A stretch of DNA of 64,000 nt, taken from contig NZ_JBPXRR010000001.1 in the NCBI RefSeq assembly GCF_051842935.1, positions 682,001-746,000 on the forward strand, in the 5' to 3' direction. The DNA comes from Pseudalkalibacillus sp051842935. GTDB lineage: Bacteria > Bacillota > Bacilli > Bacillales > Fictibacillaceae. Shown here in pieces: positions 26,340-35,237 of this stretch; within the stretch, counting starts at the first letter, position 1; each line of letters opens with the position of its first letter. The position numbers were made by a program, and so were the translations under genes. The notes under the pieces were generated by a model that was not told where the DNA came from, searched no databases, and saw nothing but the letters and a program-made list of their open reading frames with translations.

Positions 26340-27542
26340 TTGAACGGTTACATAAAGAAAGCGTTGATCGCACTGCCGATCATCCTGTTCGTCATCATAA
26401 ACACATATCTATTTATCCTGAATGAGTCGATTTTTGCGAGCGAAAAGCCATATGAAGTGACGAGAATCGAACAACGTGATTTGAAGGAGACGATCCAAGC
26501 GACAGGCGTTGTCGTCCCTAAGGAAAAAGAAGAATTCTACTTTGACGAAAGTAGAGGCACGCTCGAGGAAATCCTTGTCCAAGAAGGCGATGATATATCC
26601 AGCGGAACGGATATCCTTCAATATAGCGCTTCAAATTATGATCAACAAGTCGTTGCTCTCGAAAATGAAATTGATGTATTGGAAACTGAAAAGGATTATC
26701 ACGAAGATCGAGAGAGATTGATCGGGAACCAAATTTTGAGGGAATCTGCTAAGGATGAAGAGGAGAGAGATGATTCGGCTTTATTACTACTCGAACAGGA
26801 AGAAGCCGATGCGGAATACCAGGCTGATCGTATTGACAGTATGATTTCCAATAAAGAGGATGAAATCAAACAGCTTGAATCTCGTTCTGGTGAGATGACA
26901 GTAAAAAGTTCCATCTCTGGAACCGTCCAGAAGGTTTCCTATGAAAGAGGTTCTGCAAAAGAACCTTTAGTGGTTCTCGCCAATGAAGATAACGTTATGG
27001 TTCGGACATTCCTTTCCGAGAAAGAAGTTCTTTTGTTACAAGAAGGTGACGACGTACAGTTGAAATCTGCCAAGGACAAAGAGTGGAAAGGGATCATCGC
27101 TTCTATTCAACCTGCTGAAGAGAAACAAGAAGGTTCAGAGTTTCAGGTCGATGTTGAGGTCGAACAAGAAGGTGAATCCACTCTTCAGGTTGGAAGTACT
27201 GTTGAAATGACAGTCCGACCGATCGCAGTAAAAGATGCCGTAGCTGTTCGCCACGAATCCATTCTCCAAGAAGACGGGAAACAATATGTTTTGGTTGTGA
27301 AAAACGGATACATCGATAAAAGACAGGTTTCGTTCGGTTTTGAAAACAAAACCTATCTGGAAGTAACGAAAGGTTTAAAAGCTGAAGAAGTCATCGTCAA
27401 AGTTCCAAACCGACTACTTGTAGATGACATGGAGATTGAAGTCGTCGACATTGAAAAAGAGAAGAAGGCCAAAGAAGAGCAGGATCAGACTGAGGAAGAG
27501 CAGGATCCTGCAACGGATGAAGATTCCGAGAACAACGGCTAA
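26340..27542 (+). CDS. HlyD/MacA-type membrane fusion protein (YknX-like)
   Basis: 400 residues. An N-terminal membrane anchor (about 8-28) is followed by a barrel-sandwich hybrid: QATGVVVPKEKEEFYFDESRGTLEEI-type first half and TVKSSISGTVQKVSYERG second half. Between them lies a long charged coiled coil (about 105-180), and after them beta-barrel and membrane-proximal domains; the tail is Glu-rich. Such adaptors link MacB-type ABC permeases to the outside of the cell in Gram-positives. TTG start 18 bases after the previous stop. The ATPase and permease normally encoded next are absent; a terminator follows directly. Confidence 0.82.
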   Translation: MNGYIKKALIALPIILFVIINTYLFILNESIFASEKPYEVTRIEQRDLKETIQATGVVVPKEKEEFYFDESRGTLEEILVQEGDDISSGTDILQYSASNYDQQVVALENEIDVLETEKDYHEDRERLIGNQILRESAKDEEERDDSALLLLEQEEADAEYQADRIDSMISNKEDEIKQLESRSGEMTVKSSISGTVQKVSYERGSAKEPLVVLANEDNVMVRTFLSEKEVLLLQEGDDVQLKSAKDKEWKGIIASIQPAEEKQEGSEFQVDVEVEQEGESTLQVGSTVEMTVRPIAVKDAVAVRHESILQEDGKQYVLVVKNGYIDKRQVSFGFENKTYLEVTKGLKAEEVIVKVPNRLLVDDMEIEVVDIEKEKKAKEEQDQTEEEQDPATDEDSENNG

Positions 27543-27548
27543 ACAAAA

Positions 27549-27579
27549 AACGTCTGCTGAGAAGCAGACGTTTTTTTTT
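27549..27579. terminator. Bidirectional terminator between the YknX-like and hemolysin III genes
   Basis: Perfect stem AACGTCTGCT / AGCAGACGTT with a four-base loop, A-run left and nine Ts right; the flanking genes converge. Confidence 0.88.
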
Positions 27580-27588
27580 GAACTATTT

Positions 27589-28242
27589 TTACATGACTCT
27601 GATCGGCAGTACATAGAGGAGAATCGCAAAGAAATGAGCAGCTGTTCCGGCGAGGACAAAGACATGCCATACCGCATGATGATACGGAAAAGCACGCCAC
27701 ACATAGAAGATCGTTCCGACTGTATAAAGGATTCCTCCGATGATGAATAACAAGCTGCCATCCGTAGGCAATGCCGTCATCAACGGTTTCCATGCAAATA
27801 CAGCAAGCCAGCCCATTACGATGTAAATGACCGTTGATAGGTAGAGGAACTTTTTCACAAAGAATGCTTTGAAGAAAACGCCTACTAAGGCAATTCCCCA
27901 TACAATTCCGAACAAAGTCCATCCCAGTGCACCTTTGACGACGATGAACAGAAACGGTGTATACGTACCAGCAATGAAAATGTAGATGGCGGCATGGTCG
28001 AATATTTCGAACAGATCCTTGAGCTTTCCTTCTGGAAAACTATGGACCAATGTAGATGCGGTATACAACAAAAGCATGGATGCGCCGTAAATGGAGAAGC
28101 TGACGACATGCCAGACAGAGCCATCCATGGCGGACATGACGACAAGTAAGACGAGCGCAACGACACTGAATACCGCACCGATTCCATGTGTGATGGCATT
28201 GACGATTTCTTCTTTTCTCGTATAGGTATGGGTATTTGCCAT
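27589..28242 (-). CDS. Hemolysin III / PAQR family membrane protein (YplQ-like)
   Basis: 217 residues and seven predicted membrane helices. PAQR family metal-site motifs are present: NAITHGIGAVFS, STLVHSFP, FDHAAIYIFIAGTYTPF with its conserved Asp and His, and HHAVWHVFVLAGTAAHFF. Bacillus relatives (YplQ/TrhA) affect membrane fatty-acid homeostasis; the hemolysin name is historical. ATG 28242 has GGAGGAC upstream. It lies just downstream (26 bases) of the radical SAM gene on the same strand. Confidence 0.9.
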   Translation of the reverse strand: MANTHTYTRKEEIVNAITHGIGAVFSVVALVLLVVMSAMDGSVWHVVSFSIYGASMLLLYTASTLVHSFPEGKLKDLFEIFDHAAIYIFIAGTYTPFLFIVVKGALGWTLFGIVWGIALVGVFFKAFFVKKFLYLSTVIYIVMGWLAVFAWKPLMTALPTDGSLLFIIGGILYTVGTIFYVWRAFPYHHAVWHVFVLAGTAAHFFAILLYVLPIRVM

Positions 28243-28267
28243 AATTGTCCTCCTATTATTATTCCAC

Positions 28268-30037
28268 TCAGACCATTTCGTTCGTAGCGATCTTTTGATC
28301 AGGGAGTGTGAATGCAGTAGCTTCTTGCGATTTTGGATCGAAATACATAATCAATAGGGTGTCATTCTTCTTGATGGTACCATTTTCTAAAAATGCTTCA
28401 AGATCGAATGGAAGCTTCTCAATCATCACATGCTTGTGCAAATCTTTTTCATTCAGACCGAGCTCAACGAATTCACTGGATACTTTCTCTGGTGAACTCA
28501 CGAGGTAACGGAAATAAGTGGTCTGGGTCTGCTTATCCATTGTAAAGTCCCACCAGGGCTTACGTGGTTTATGCTTTTGACGGATGAAATAATCGTACTT
28601 CATCAAGCCTTCAATCATTGGAAGTCCTTCCACTTGTTCATGAACAAGGAAATCGTGTAGACGTTTGAAAAGGTCCTCAAGCTGATGACCGATCCGTGAC
28701 CATCCACGGGTTTCCCAGAAGTCTCCGAACTGTTGGAAGAAATCAAACGCCGATGGGAAGACTTCATCGATCAGATAACTGACCGTTGTATCCATACGGT
28801 GGTCATTCCAAAACTTCTCCAGTACATCTTCAACCCGTTTGATCTTGATGATTTCACCGAAAGATAAAACGTTGTTGCCAAGGATCTCGTAGGGAGCTTG
28901 ATCCATATAGATGTAATCATGCTGCTCTGCTCGTAATCGTAAGCCGGTTCCTCGTAGCATCTTCAAGAAACCGAGCTGCACTTCTTCAATCCGGAACGCA
29001 AATACGTCATTAAACGTTCTTCTGAAGGAATCATAATTCTCTTCAGGTAGTCCTGCAATGAGATCCAGATGCTGGACGATTTTCCCTCCGTCTCGTACTG
29101 TAGTGACGGTCCTCGTGAGCTTTTCGAAGTTTTGACGTCGTTCCACAAGTTCATTCGTCGCATCATTCGTTGATTGGACACCGATTTCAAATCTGAACAA
29201 TCCAACAGGGGCGTTCTCATTCAAATAATCGATGACTTCTGGACGCATGATGTCGGCAGTGATTTCAAACTGGAACACGGTCCCCGGTAGGTGCTCTTGA
29301 ATGAGAAACTCAAACATCTCCAAGGCGTATTCCCTTCTGATGTTGAAGGTACGATCGACGAATTTTATGGTGCGTGCACCGTTTGCCATCAGGAATCGAA
29401 TTTCCTCTTTCATCATTTCAATGTCGAAATAACGGACGCCGACTTCAATGGATGAGAGACAGAAGGCACATGAATAGGGACATCCTCGACTCGTTTCCAC
29501 GTAGGTGACTCTTTTCGATAGCTGGCTAAGATCTTCTTCAAATCGGAATGGTGTAGGAACGGTTTTCAGATCGAGCTTCGGTCTTGGAGCCGATCGGTGA
29601 GGCTTCCCGTCCTTCATATACGCTAATCCTGCAACGGATTCCGGATCTTCTCCTTTTTCCAATGCTTGAAGCAAATCCTTGAACGTAGCTTCACCTTCTC
29701 CGACCACGATATAGTCGACGTGTTCGAGTCTTTCCAACCATTGAGGCACATCGTAGGATACTTCTGGTCCGCCGAGGACGATTTTAATGTCCGGGTTGAT
29801 CTTTTTCAGCATTTCAATAATCGGTATCGTTTCTTCGATGTTCCAGATATAACAACTGAAACCAATTACATCCGGGTTTCGTGAATAAAGATCACTTACG
29901 ATGTTCATGACAGGATCTTTGATCGTGTATTCAGCCATTTGCACATCATACTCAGGTGCACAATAGCTTTTCAGATATCTGAGCGCGAGACACGTATGTA
30001 TGTACTTCGCGTTTAATGTACTTACTACAACATTCAT
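28268..30037 (-). CDS. B12-binding radical SAM protein with DUF4080 tail
   Basis: 589 residues. N-terminal cobalamin-binding (Rossmann) domain about 1-140 with VVLGGPEVSYD and DYIVVGEGE. Radical SAM core about 170-400 with the iron-sulfur motif RGCPYSCAFC (Cys186, 190, 193). C-terminal DUF4080-like region about 420-580. Family members of this build are encoded in many Bacilli but the reaction is not established; B12-dependent radical SAM enzymes commonly methylate or rearrange unactivated carbons. Single ATG start 30037. It transcribes away from the pterin dehydratase gene. Confidence 0.88.
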   Translation of the reverse strand: MNVVVSTLNAKYIHTCLALRYLKSYCAPEYDVQMAEYTIKDPVMNIVSDLYSRNPDVIGFSCYIWNIEETIPIIEMLKKINPDIKIVLGGPEVSYDVPQWLERLEHVDYIVVGEGEATFKDLLQALEKGEDPESVAGLAYMKDGKPHRSAPRPKLDLKTVPTPFRFEEDLSQLSKRVTYVETSRGCPYSCAFCLSSIEVGVRYFDIEMMKEEIRFLMANGARTIKFVDRTFNIRREYALEMFEFLIQEHLPGTVFQFEITADIMRPEVIDYLNENAPVGLFRFEIGVQSTNDATNELVERRQNFEKLTRTVTTVRDGGKIVQHLDLIAGLPEENYDSFRRTFNDVFAFRIEEVQLGFLKMLRGTGLRLRAEQHDYIYMDQAPYEILGNNVLSFGEIIKIKRVEDVLEKFWNDHRMDTTVSYLIDEVFPSAFDFFQQFGDFWETRGWSRIGHQLEDLFKRLHDFLVHEQVEGLPMIEGLMKYDYFIRQKHKPRKPWWDFTMDKQTQTTYFRYLVSSPEKVSSEFVELGLNEKDLHKHVMIEKLPFDLEAFLENGTIKKNDTLLIMYFDPKSQEATAFTLPDQKIATNEMV

Positions 30038-30234
30038 TTACGTCACTCCATGCGTGTTATTAACAACTTATTTTAACACATTTCATTCCCAAACATGAGG
30101 TACTTCGATGAAAAGAGGAGATTTTACATAGGAATGGAAGTATATAAAGGGTTGAGGGTGCGGATTGTTTTACAAATGGGAAAAGTTCTTTCATCATTTA
30201 TTGTAAAAATGAAAGCTGATAAGGAGGAACAATC

Positions 30235-30519
30235 ATGGAACGTTTAACAGAAGAACAAGTGTTGAAGGAGATTGAAAAGCTGGAAGGCTGGTTTCTTCAA
30301 GATGAAAAGTGGATCGTTAAGAAATACCGGTTCAAGGAATATCTGGATGGCATTGATTTTGTCAGTCAAATTGCAAAGATTTCTGAAGACATTCAACATC
30401 ACCCGCTCATTTCAATCGACTATAAGCTTGTTACGGTCAAATTAAGTTCCTGGCAAGCTAAGGGACTGACAGACCTCGACTTCAAGCTGGCTGCCGACTT
30501 TGATCGGGTTCACGGATAG
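30235..30519 (+). CDS. Pterin-4a-carbinolamine dehydratase (PhhB/DCoH family)
   Basis: 94 residues with the family signature DIQHHPLISIDYKLVTVKLSSWQAKGLTDLDFKLA; the active-site histidine pair HH-P and the downstream D-K/H region are present. The enzyme dehydrates 4a-hydroxytetrahydrobiopterin after aromatic amino-acid hydroxylation. No pterin-dependent hydroxylase is encoded nearby, so the cofactor reaction it serves here is open; a role with molybdopterin enzymes has been suggested for some relatives. ATG 30235 follows AAGGAGGA. The yisK-like gene begins 12 bases later. Confidence 0.9.
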   Translation: MERLTEEQVLKEIEKLEGWFLQDEKWIVKKYRFKEYLDGIDFVSQIAKISEDIQHHPLISIDYKLVTVKLSSWQAKGLTDLDFKLAADFDRVHG

Positions 30520-30531
30520 GAGCTACATATC

Positions 30532-31443
30532 ATGAAATTTTTAACGGGATTGAAAGCAGATAACGAAACATTCATTGGCATTGCGAAGGAAGGACATCCT
30601 GGTGAAGTCATCGATTTGAACGCAGCAGCCACCTACTATGACATGAAGATGCCGACCTTATTCTTGGAGTGTCTCCAATCAGAGCACTTTATAGAAACGG
30701 TACAGCAAATCTTAGCACGATTGCATGATGAGGAGAAGGAAGCGGCATACACTTTGAAGCGTGAAGAGATCAAGGTTCAGGCACCGATTCCCCGTCCGAC
30801 CAAGAACGTTTTTTGTGTCGGGAAAAATTATCTCGATCACGCAATCGAGCTTGGGAGTGCCAGTGACGTTCCAGATGTTCCGATGTTCTTCTCAAAAACG
30901 CCGACATCTGTCATTGGAACAAAGGACCCTATTCGGATTCCAACGGATGTTACATCGGATATCGACTATGAGGGTGAACTGGCTGTCGTCATCGGAGTCG
31001 GCGGGAAACGGATCAAAGCCGAGGACGCTTATGACCATGTTTTCGGATACACGCTGTTGAACGATGTAACAGCAAGAGATCTTCAAAGTAAACACAAGCA
31101 ATTTTTAATCGGAAAAAGCATGGACACGAGCTGTCCGATCGGACCTGTTGTCATCCATAAAACTTCCATTCCAGACCCGCATGACCTGGTCATCACTACA
31201 TTTGTGAACGATGAAGTGCGACAGCAATCTTCTACATCCAAGATGATTTTTTCCATACCGAAGTTGATTGAAGAACTATCGAAAGCGATGACGCTCGAAC
31301 CGGGTGATATCATCGCCACCGGAACCCCTGCAGGAGTAGGGAAAGGATTCGACCCACCGAAATATCTGAAAGCAGGCGATACCGTAACCATCGAAATTGA
31401 ACAGATCGGTAAACTGAGTAATCCTGTCCTGAATGATGTTTAA
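30532..31443 (+). CDS. yisK: Fumarylacetoacetate hydrolase-fold protein YisK
   Basis: 303 residues. N-terminal small domain (about 1-75), then the FAH fold with NVFCVGKNYLDHAIELGS, DYEGELAVVIG (metal-binding Glu), YTLLNDVTARDLQSKHKQF, GKSMDTSCPIGPV and GDIIATGTPAGVGKGF. It matches B. subtilis YisK closely in order and wording; that protein is an oxaloacetate decarboxylase linked to the cell-shape protein Mbl. It has a weak GGAGC site and lies 12 bases after the pterin dehydratase gene, so the two probably share an mRNA. Confidence 0.88.
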   Translation: MKFLTGLKADNETFIGIAKEGHPGEVIDLNAAATYYDMKMPTLFLECLQSEHFIETVQQILARLHDEEKEAAYTLKREEIKVQAPIPRPTKNVFCVGKNYLDHAIELGSASDVPDVPMFFSKTPTSVIGTKDPIRIPTDVTSDIDYEGELAVVIGVGGKRIKAEDAYDHVFGYTLLNDVTARDLQSKHKQFLIGKSMDTSCPIGPVVIHKTSIPDPHDLVITTFVNDEVRQQSSTSKMIFSIPKLIEELSKAMTLEPGDIIATGTPAGVGKGFDPPKYLKAGDTVTIEIEQIGKLSNPVLNDV

Positions 31444-31528
31444 GGACATGCCATCAATGGAATTGTAAAAGTAGCGATACTTACTAATTTTACGCAACAG
31501 CAATCAATATAAAATTGGAGGCGTTTTG

Positions 31529-32962
31529 ATGGAAAAAGGGATCTTCATAAACAACGAATGGTCTGATCACGGGTTGGAAAAGACGGAGGTCATCAACCCG
31601 GCGACAGGAGAGGTCGTTGGGACGGTGCCACGTGGCGGAAAGAAGGAGACACGTTCGGCAATCGATGCGGCTCACGATGCTTTTCCTGGCTGGTCTGGGC
31701 TGAATGCTTACGACCGTGCCGCTTATCTTGAAAAATTGTATGAACTCATGATGAAGCATGAAGATGAACTGGCTGAGCTGATGACTTCAGAAATGGGGAA
31801 ACCGCTGAAGGAATCAAAAGGTGAAGTCCAGTATGCCGCTTCTTTCGTCAAATGGTATGCAGAAGAAGGGAAGCGGGTGTATGGTCGTACAATCCCACCT
31901 TCTAAAGATGGAAAACGGATGCAAGTGATCAAGCAGCCAGTAGGAGTCGTCGGCGCGATTACGCCTTGGAACTTCCCGGCCGCGATGATTACCCGGAAAA
32001 TGGCACCGGCATTGGCAGCTGGTTGTACATTCATCGTCAAACCACCGAATGAGACGCCACTGACGGCAGTGAGACTTGTCGAGCTGTGTGAAGAAGCAGG
32101 TTTTCCGAAGGGTGTCGTCAACCTGGTATCAGGAAAATCATCCGAGATCGGCGAAGAGCTTTTATCCAACCCAAAAGTACGGAAAATTACATTCACAGGA
32201 TCGACGGAAGTCGGAAAACTACTGATGAAACAAGCTTCCGAGCAAGTGAAGAACTTGTCATTGGAGCTTGGCGGCCATGCGCCAATCGTGGTGCTGGATG
32301 ACGCAGATGTGGAGCACGCTGCCAAGCAGACGGTTGCATCCAAGTTCCGTAACGGCGGACAAACCTGTATTTGCGGAAACCGTGTATACGTTCAGGAAAA
32401 AATATACGATGAGTTCATCCATCACGTCGTGAAAGAGACGGAGAAATTGAAGGTCGGCAACGGCTTTGAAGAAGGGACCGACATCGGTCCGATGATCAAT
32501 AAGGATGCTTATGAAAAAGTCGGGAAGCACGTTGACAATGCAGTGAAGCAAGGCGCGAAGTGCGTGCACGGCGGAAAAGGGCAAGAAGCGGAGAACGGCA
32601 CGTATTTCTATGAGCCGACTGTGTTGATTGATGTGGAGCCGAGCATGCTGATCATGAATGAAGAAACCTTTGGACCCGTTGCACCGATCCAAAAGGTGAA
32701 GACGGATGAAGAAGCCGTCAAATATGCGAACATGACGCCTTTCGGGTTAGCTGCATATGTATTCAGTGAAAATTACAGCCGAGGAATGAAGGTAGTAGAA
32801 GCGCTCGATTACGGTATCGTCGGCTGGAACGATGGATTACCGTCTGCTGCGCAAGCCCCATTTGGCGGAATGAAGCAAAGTGGACTAGGCCGTGAAGGCG
32901 GCATCGAAGGAATGGAAGCGTATCTCGAAACGAAGTACATCTCCATCGGGATGAAAGAATAA
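31529..32962 (+). CDS. gabD: NAD(P)-dependent succinate-semialdehyde dehydrogenase
   Basis: 477 residues, aldehyde dehydrogenase superfamily. Cofactor and catalytic motifs: ITPWNFPAAM, FTGSTEVGKLL, LELGGHAPIVV (general-base Glu) and FRNGGQTCICGNRVYV with the catalytic Cys280, then EETFGPVAPI and QAPFGGMKQSGLGREGG. The TCICGNRxYVQ context is typical of succinate-semialdehyde dehydrogenases, which feed GABA carbon into the TCA cycle; related semialdehydes are possible substrates. ATG 31529 follows TTGGAGGCG. No gabT is adjacent. A long double-stem terminator follows. Confidence 0.88.
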   Translation: MEKGIFINNEWSDHGLEKTEVINPATGEVVGTVPRGGKKETRSAIDAAHDAFPGWSGLNAYDRAAYLEKLYELMMKHEDELAELMTSEMGKPLKESKGEVQYAASFVKWYAEEGKRVYGRTIPPSKDGKRMQVIKQPVGVVGAITPWNFPAAMITRKMAPALAAGCTFIVKPPNETPLTAVRLVELCEEAGFPKGVVNLVSGKSSEIGEELLSNPKVRKITFTGSTEVGKLLMKQASEQVKNLSLELGGHAPIVVLDDADVEHAAKQTVASKFRNGGQTCICGNRVYVQEKIYDEFIHHVVKETEKLKVGNGFEEGTDIGPMINKDAYEKVGKHVDNAVKQGAKCVHGGKGQEAENGTYFYEPTVLIDVEPSMLIMNEETFGPVAPIQKVKTDEEAVKYANMTPFGLAAYVFSENYSRGMKVVEALDYGIVGWNDGLPSAAQAPFGGMKQSGLGREGGIEGMEAYLETKYISIGMKE

Positions 32963-32979
32963 ATCATTTCTATCATTAA

Positions 32980-33032
32980 GAAAGGATTGACCAGGGCCGT
33001 CTCACACGACGGCTTCCGGTCAATCCTTTTTC
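32980..33032 (+). terminator. Terminator after gabD
   Basis: Outer perfect 12-base stem AAAGGATTGACC / GGTCAATCCTTT with an inner GCCGTC / GACGGC hairpin, followed by TTTTTC. Confidence 0.85.
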
Positions 33033-33045
33033 ATTTATGATTGGC

Positions 33046-33176
33046 AGTGCCAGGTACCGATCGGGAGCCCTTGGTATTGTTGGGTTTGTGATCCGTGCCA
33101 GGCACCGATCAGGAACCCTTGCTGGGACTGACTTTCAAATCAGTACCTGGTACCGTTTCTGGTACCGTCTCTTTAT
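33046..33176. repeat. GGTACC/GGCACC interspersed repeat overlapping a gene 3' end
   Basis: Two direct copies of a 28-base unit (33046-33073 and 33094-33121) share GTGCCAGG(T/C)ACCGATC(G/A)GGA and then CCCTTG. Beyond them, 33142-33176 adds TACCTGGTACCG and CTGGTACCG in the opposite sense. The second half lies within the C-terminal codons of the minus-strand membrane-protein gene. Confidence 0.6.
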
Positions 33177-33579
33177 TCAGGAGCGGGGAGGCGACGAGTA
33201 GTAGGGATAGTGCAAGAGTGACGTACAGTCCGATGGTGATGACATTTCCGGTATTCATTAACACGTATAAGCTGCTCATGACAGCGATAAATCCGACGAC
33301 TGAATCGAAGTATTCGTTCAATGGCCGGTTGGTGAACATACCTAGTAAGATCACGAAAGAGAGTGTTGGAGCGAGCAACATCACATACATCGGCAACATC
33401 TGGTCATTCTGAACAGAGATAACGCCCAGGTTGTTCAGCTCTTGAGCGATATGGGTCGATTGATAAGGCAGCAGATAACCAGTGACTGAAACGGTGGTCA
33501 AAAGGAGTGGGATTTTAACCCATGGAAGTGCGAAACTGATGAGCAGACCTACGTGTAACCAGAAGCGAATATTCTTCAT
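33109..33579 (-). CDS. Small four-helix membrane protein, unknown
   Basis: 156 residues with four hydrophobic helices (about 7-28, 62-82, 90-108, 113-132). I recognise no family. The last 20 residues (TVPETVPGTDLKVSPSKGS) are hydrophilic, contain a repeated TVP(E/G)T unit, and are encoded by the GGTACC repeat described above, so the tail may have been acquired by repeat insertion. ATG 33579 has GGGGGTT about 11 bases upstream. It is isolated between gabD and rocD. Confidence 0.65.
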   Translation of the reverse strand: MKNIRFWLHVGLLISFALPWVKIPLLLTTVSVTGYLLPYQSTHIAQELNNLGVISVQNDQMLPMYVMLLAPTLSFVILLGMFTNRPLNEYFDSVVGFIAVMSSLYVLMNTGNVITIGLYVTLALSLLLVASPLLNKETVPETVPGTDLKVSPSKGS

Positions 33580-33683
33580 GCGGACATCTAACCCCCATTG
33601 ATGTGTAGTCTACCTTAGAAATATTCACCATTGTCCACAAAAAGAACAGAAAAAGGGTGTCAGAACTTCATATCAAACACGAG

Positions 33684-33804
33684 TTTTCCAATTATAGCTC
33701 TGTTTTCGGTTATTTCCCATAAAAATCGGGTTATTTCCAATAAAAAATGAAATTTATAGACGAGAATTCGCGTTTTTCCATAAAAATCAGAAATGATAGC
33801 TCAA
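33684..33804. repeat. 20/21-base phased AT-rich array (array 1)
   Basis: The word CCATAAAAATC or CCAATAAAAAAT recurs at 33717, 33737 and 33778, with a decayed position near 33757, and related words TTTTCCAATTATAG (from 33684) and GATAGC (33795). Intervals are about 20-21 bases and the bases between words differ. It fills the gap between two minus-strand genes, upstream of the membrane-protein start and downstream of the rocD terminator. It is the least regular of four similar arrays. Confidence 0.55.
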
Positions 33805-33811
33805 ACCACAC

Positions 33812-33846
33812 TAAAAAAGCAGGCTGATTTTACTCAGCCTGCTTCT
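33812..33846 (-). terminator. Terminator after rocD
   Basis: Perfect 11-base stem AAGCAGGCTGA / TCAGCCTGCTT with a five-base loop and six Ts on the minus strand. Confidence 0.87.
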
Positions 33847-33866
33847 ACATTCCTACATATTCAAAC

Positions 33867-35087
33867 TTATGTTGCGCTCAACACTTCTTTAATTCTTTCA
33901 ATCGCCCAGTCGAGATCCTTCTTATCGATAATCAACGGTGGTGCGAAACGAATCACAGTGTCATGTGTCTCTTTACAGAGCAATCCTTTTTCTTTCAATC
34001 GCTCACAGTAAGGACGAGCAGCTTCTGTCATTTCGACTCCGATGAACAACCCGCGTCCGCGAACTTCCTTGATCTTCGGATTATCGATCGACTTCAATTC
34101 CTTCTGGAAGTAGTCTCCGAGCTCAAGTGAACGCTCAACGAGCTTCTCTTCTTCCATTACTTCTAGTGATGCGATGGATACGGCACAACCTAATGGGTTA
34201 CCACCGAACGTTGATCCGTGGGAACCAGGGTTGAACACTCCAAGAACATCCTTATCAGCAGCTACACAAGAAATCGGGAATACTCCGCCTCCAAGTGCTT
34301 TACCGAGAATATACATGTCCGGCTCGACATCTTCCCAGTCACAAGCGAACGTTTTACCAGAACGGCCAAGACCAGCCTGAATTTCATCCGCAATCATCAA
34401 TACGTTTTCAGAAGAACACAACTCGCGCACTTCCTTCAAAAAGCCTTCTGGTGGAATGTTGATTCCAGCTTCACCTTGGATCGGTTCAAACAAGAAAGCA
34501 GCTGTGTTTTCTGTGATCGCCTCACGCAACGCTTGGATATCGCCATATGGAACCAACTTGATTCCAGGCAGCATCGGACCGAATCCACGCTTGTACTCAG
34601 CTTCAGAAGAGAGTGAAACCGCTGACATTGTACGTCCATGGAAGTTGCCTTCACAAGCGATGATTTCAGCTTGGTTGTCAGCTACGCCTTTCACATCATA
34701 TGCCCAGCGACGAGCGGATTTGATCGCTGTTTCAACTGCTTCAGCTCCTGTATTCATCGGTAATACCATGTCTTTTTTCGTAAGTTTGGATACTTTTTCG
34801 TAAAATGGAGCCAGTTGGTCATTATGGAAAGCGCGTGAAGTCAATGTCACACGATCCGCTTGTTGCTTCAATGCTTCAATAATCTTCGGATGACGGTGCC
34901 CCTGGTTGACTGCAGAATATGCACTCAGCATATCCATGTAACGGTTACCTTCAGGGTCTTTTACCCAAACACCTTCTGCCTCAGAAATGACAATCGGCAG
35001 TGGATGATAGTTCTTTGCACCATACTGTTCTGTCTTTGAAATGATCTGTTCAGTTCCTTGTTGGTCTCTTACTTGATTTTGATTCAT
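33867..35087 (-). CDS. rocD: Ornithine aminotransferase
   Basis: 406 residues, class III PLP-dependent aminotransferase. Visible motifs: SAYSAVNQGHRHPKI, MNTGAEAVETAIKSARRW, EGNFHGRTMSAVSLS, LMIADEIQAGLGRSGK and MYILGKALGGGVFPISC with the Schiff-base lysine, then HGSTFGGNPLGCAV. The YSAVNQGH and NTGAEAVE wording is specific for ornithine-oxo-acid transaminase, which turns ornithine into glutamate-semialdehyde in arginine catabolism. ATG 35087 has GGAGTG upstream. No other roc gene is adjacent. Confidence 0.93.
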   Translation of the reverse strand: MNQNQVRDQQGTEQIISKTEQYGAKNYHPLPIVISEAEGVWVKDPEGNRYMDMLSAYSAVNQGHRHPKIIEALKQQADRVTLTSRAFHNDQLAPFYEKVSKLTKKDMVLPMNTGAEAVETAIKSARRWAYDVKGVADNQAEIIACEGNFHGRTMSAVSLSSEAEYKRGFGPMLPGIKLVPYGDIQALREAITENTAAFLFEPIQGEAGINIPPEGFLKEVRELCSSENVLMIADEIQAGLGRSGKTFACDWEDVEPDMYILGKALGGGVFPISCVAADKDVLGVFNPGSHGSTFGGNPLGCAVSIASLEVMEEEKLVERSLELGDYFQKELKSIDNPKIKEVRGRGLFIGVEMTEAARPYCERLKEKGLLCKETHDTVIRFAPPLIIDKKDLDWAIERIKEVLSAT

Positions 35088-35237
35088 GTGCTCACTCCAT
35101 TCTTGTCATTATAGTCTCGCCTTTCATTATAAAGGATATCCGGAATGCAAAACACCCCAAAGCCCTATTTAAACTATTTCCCTTTCATTATGCCCTTTGA
35201 TATGATAAAAAAGAATGTTCATAGAGGAGGAATTCAA

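Noticed and set aside
31723..32343. 206-residue minus-strand frame
   Set aside because: Antisense to gabD; Ser/Cys-rich shadow composition.
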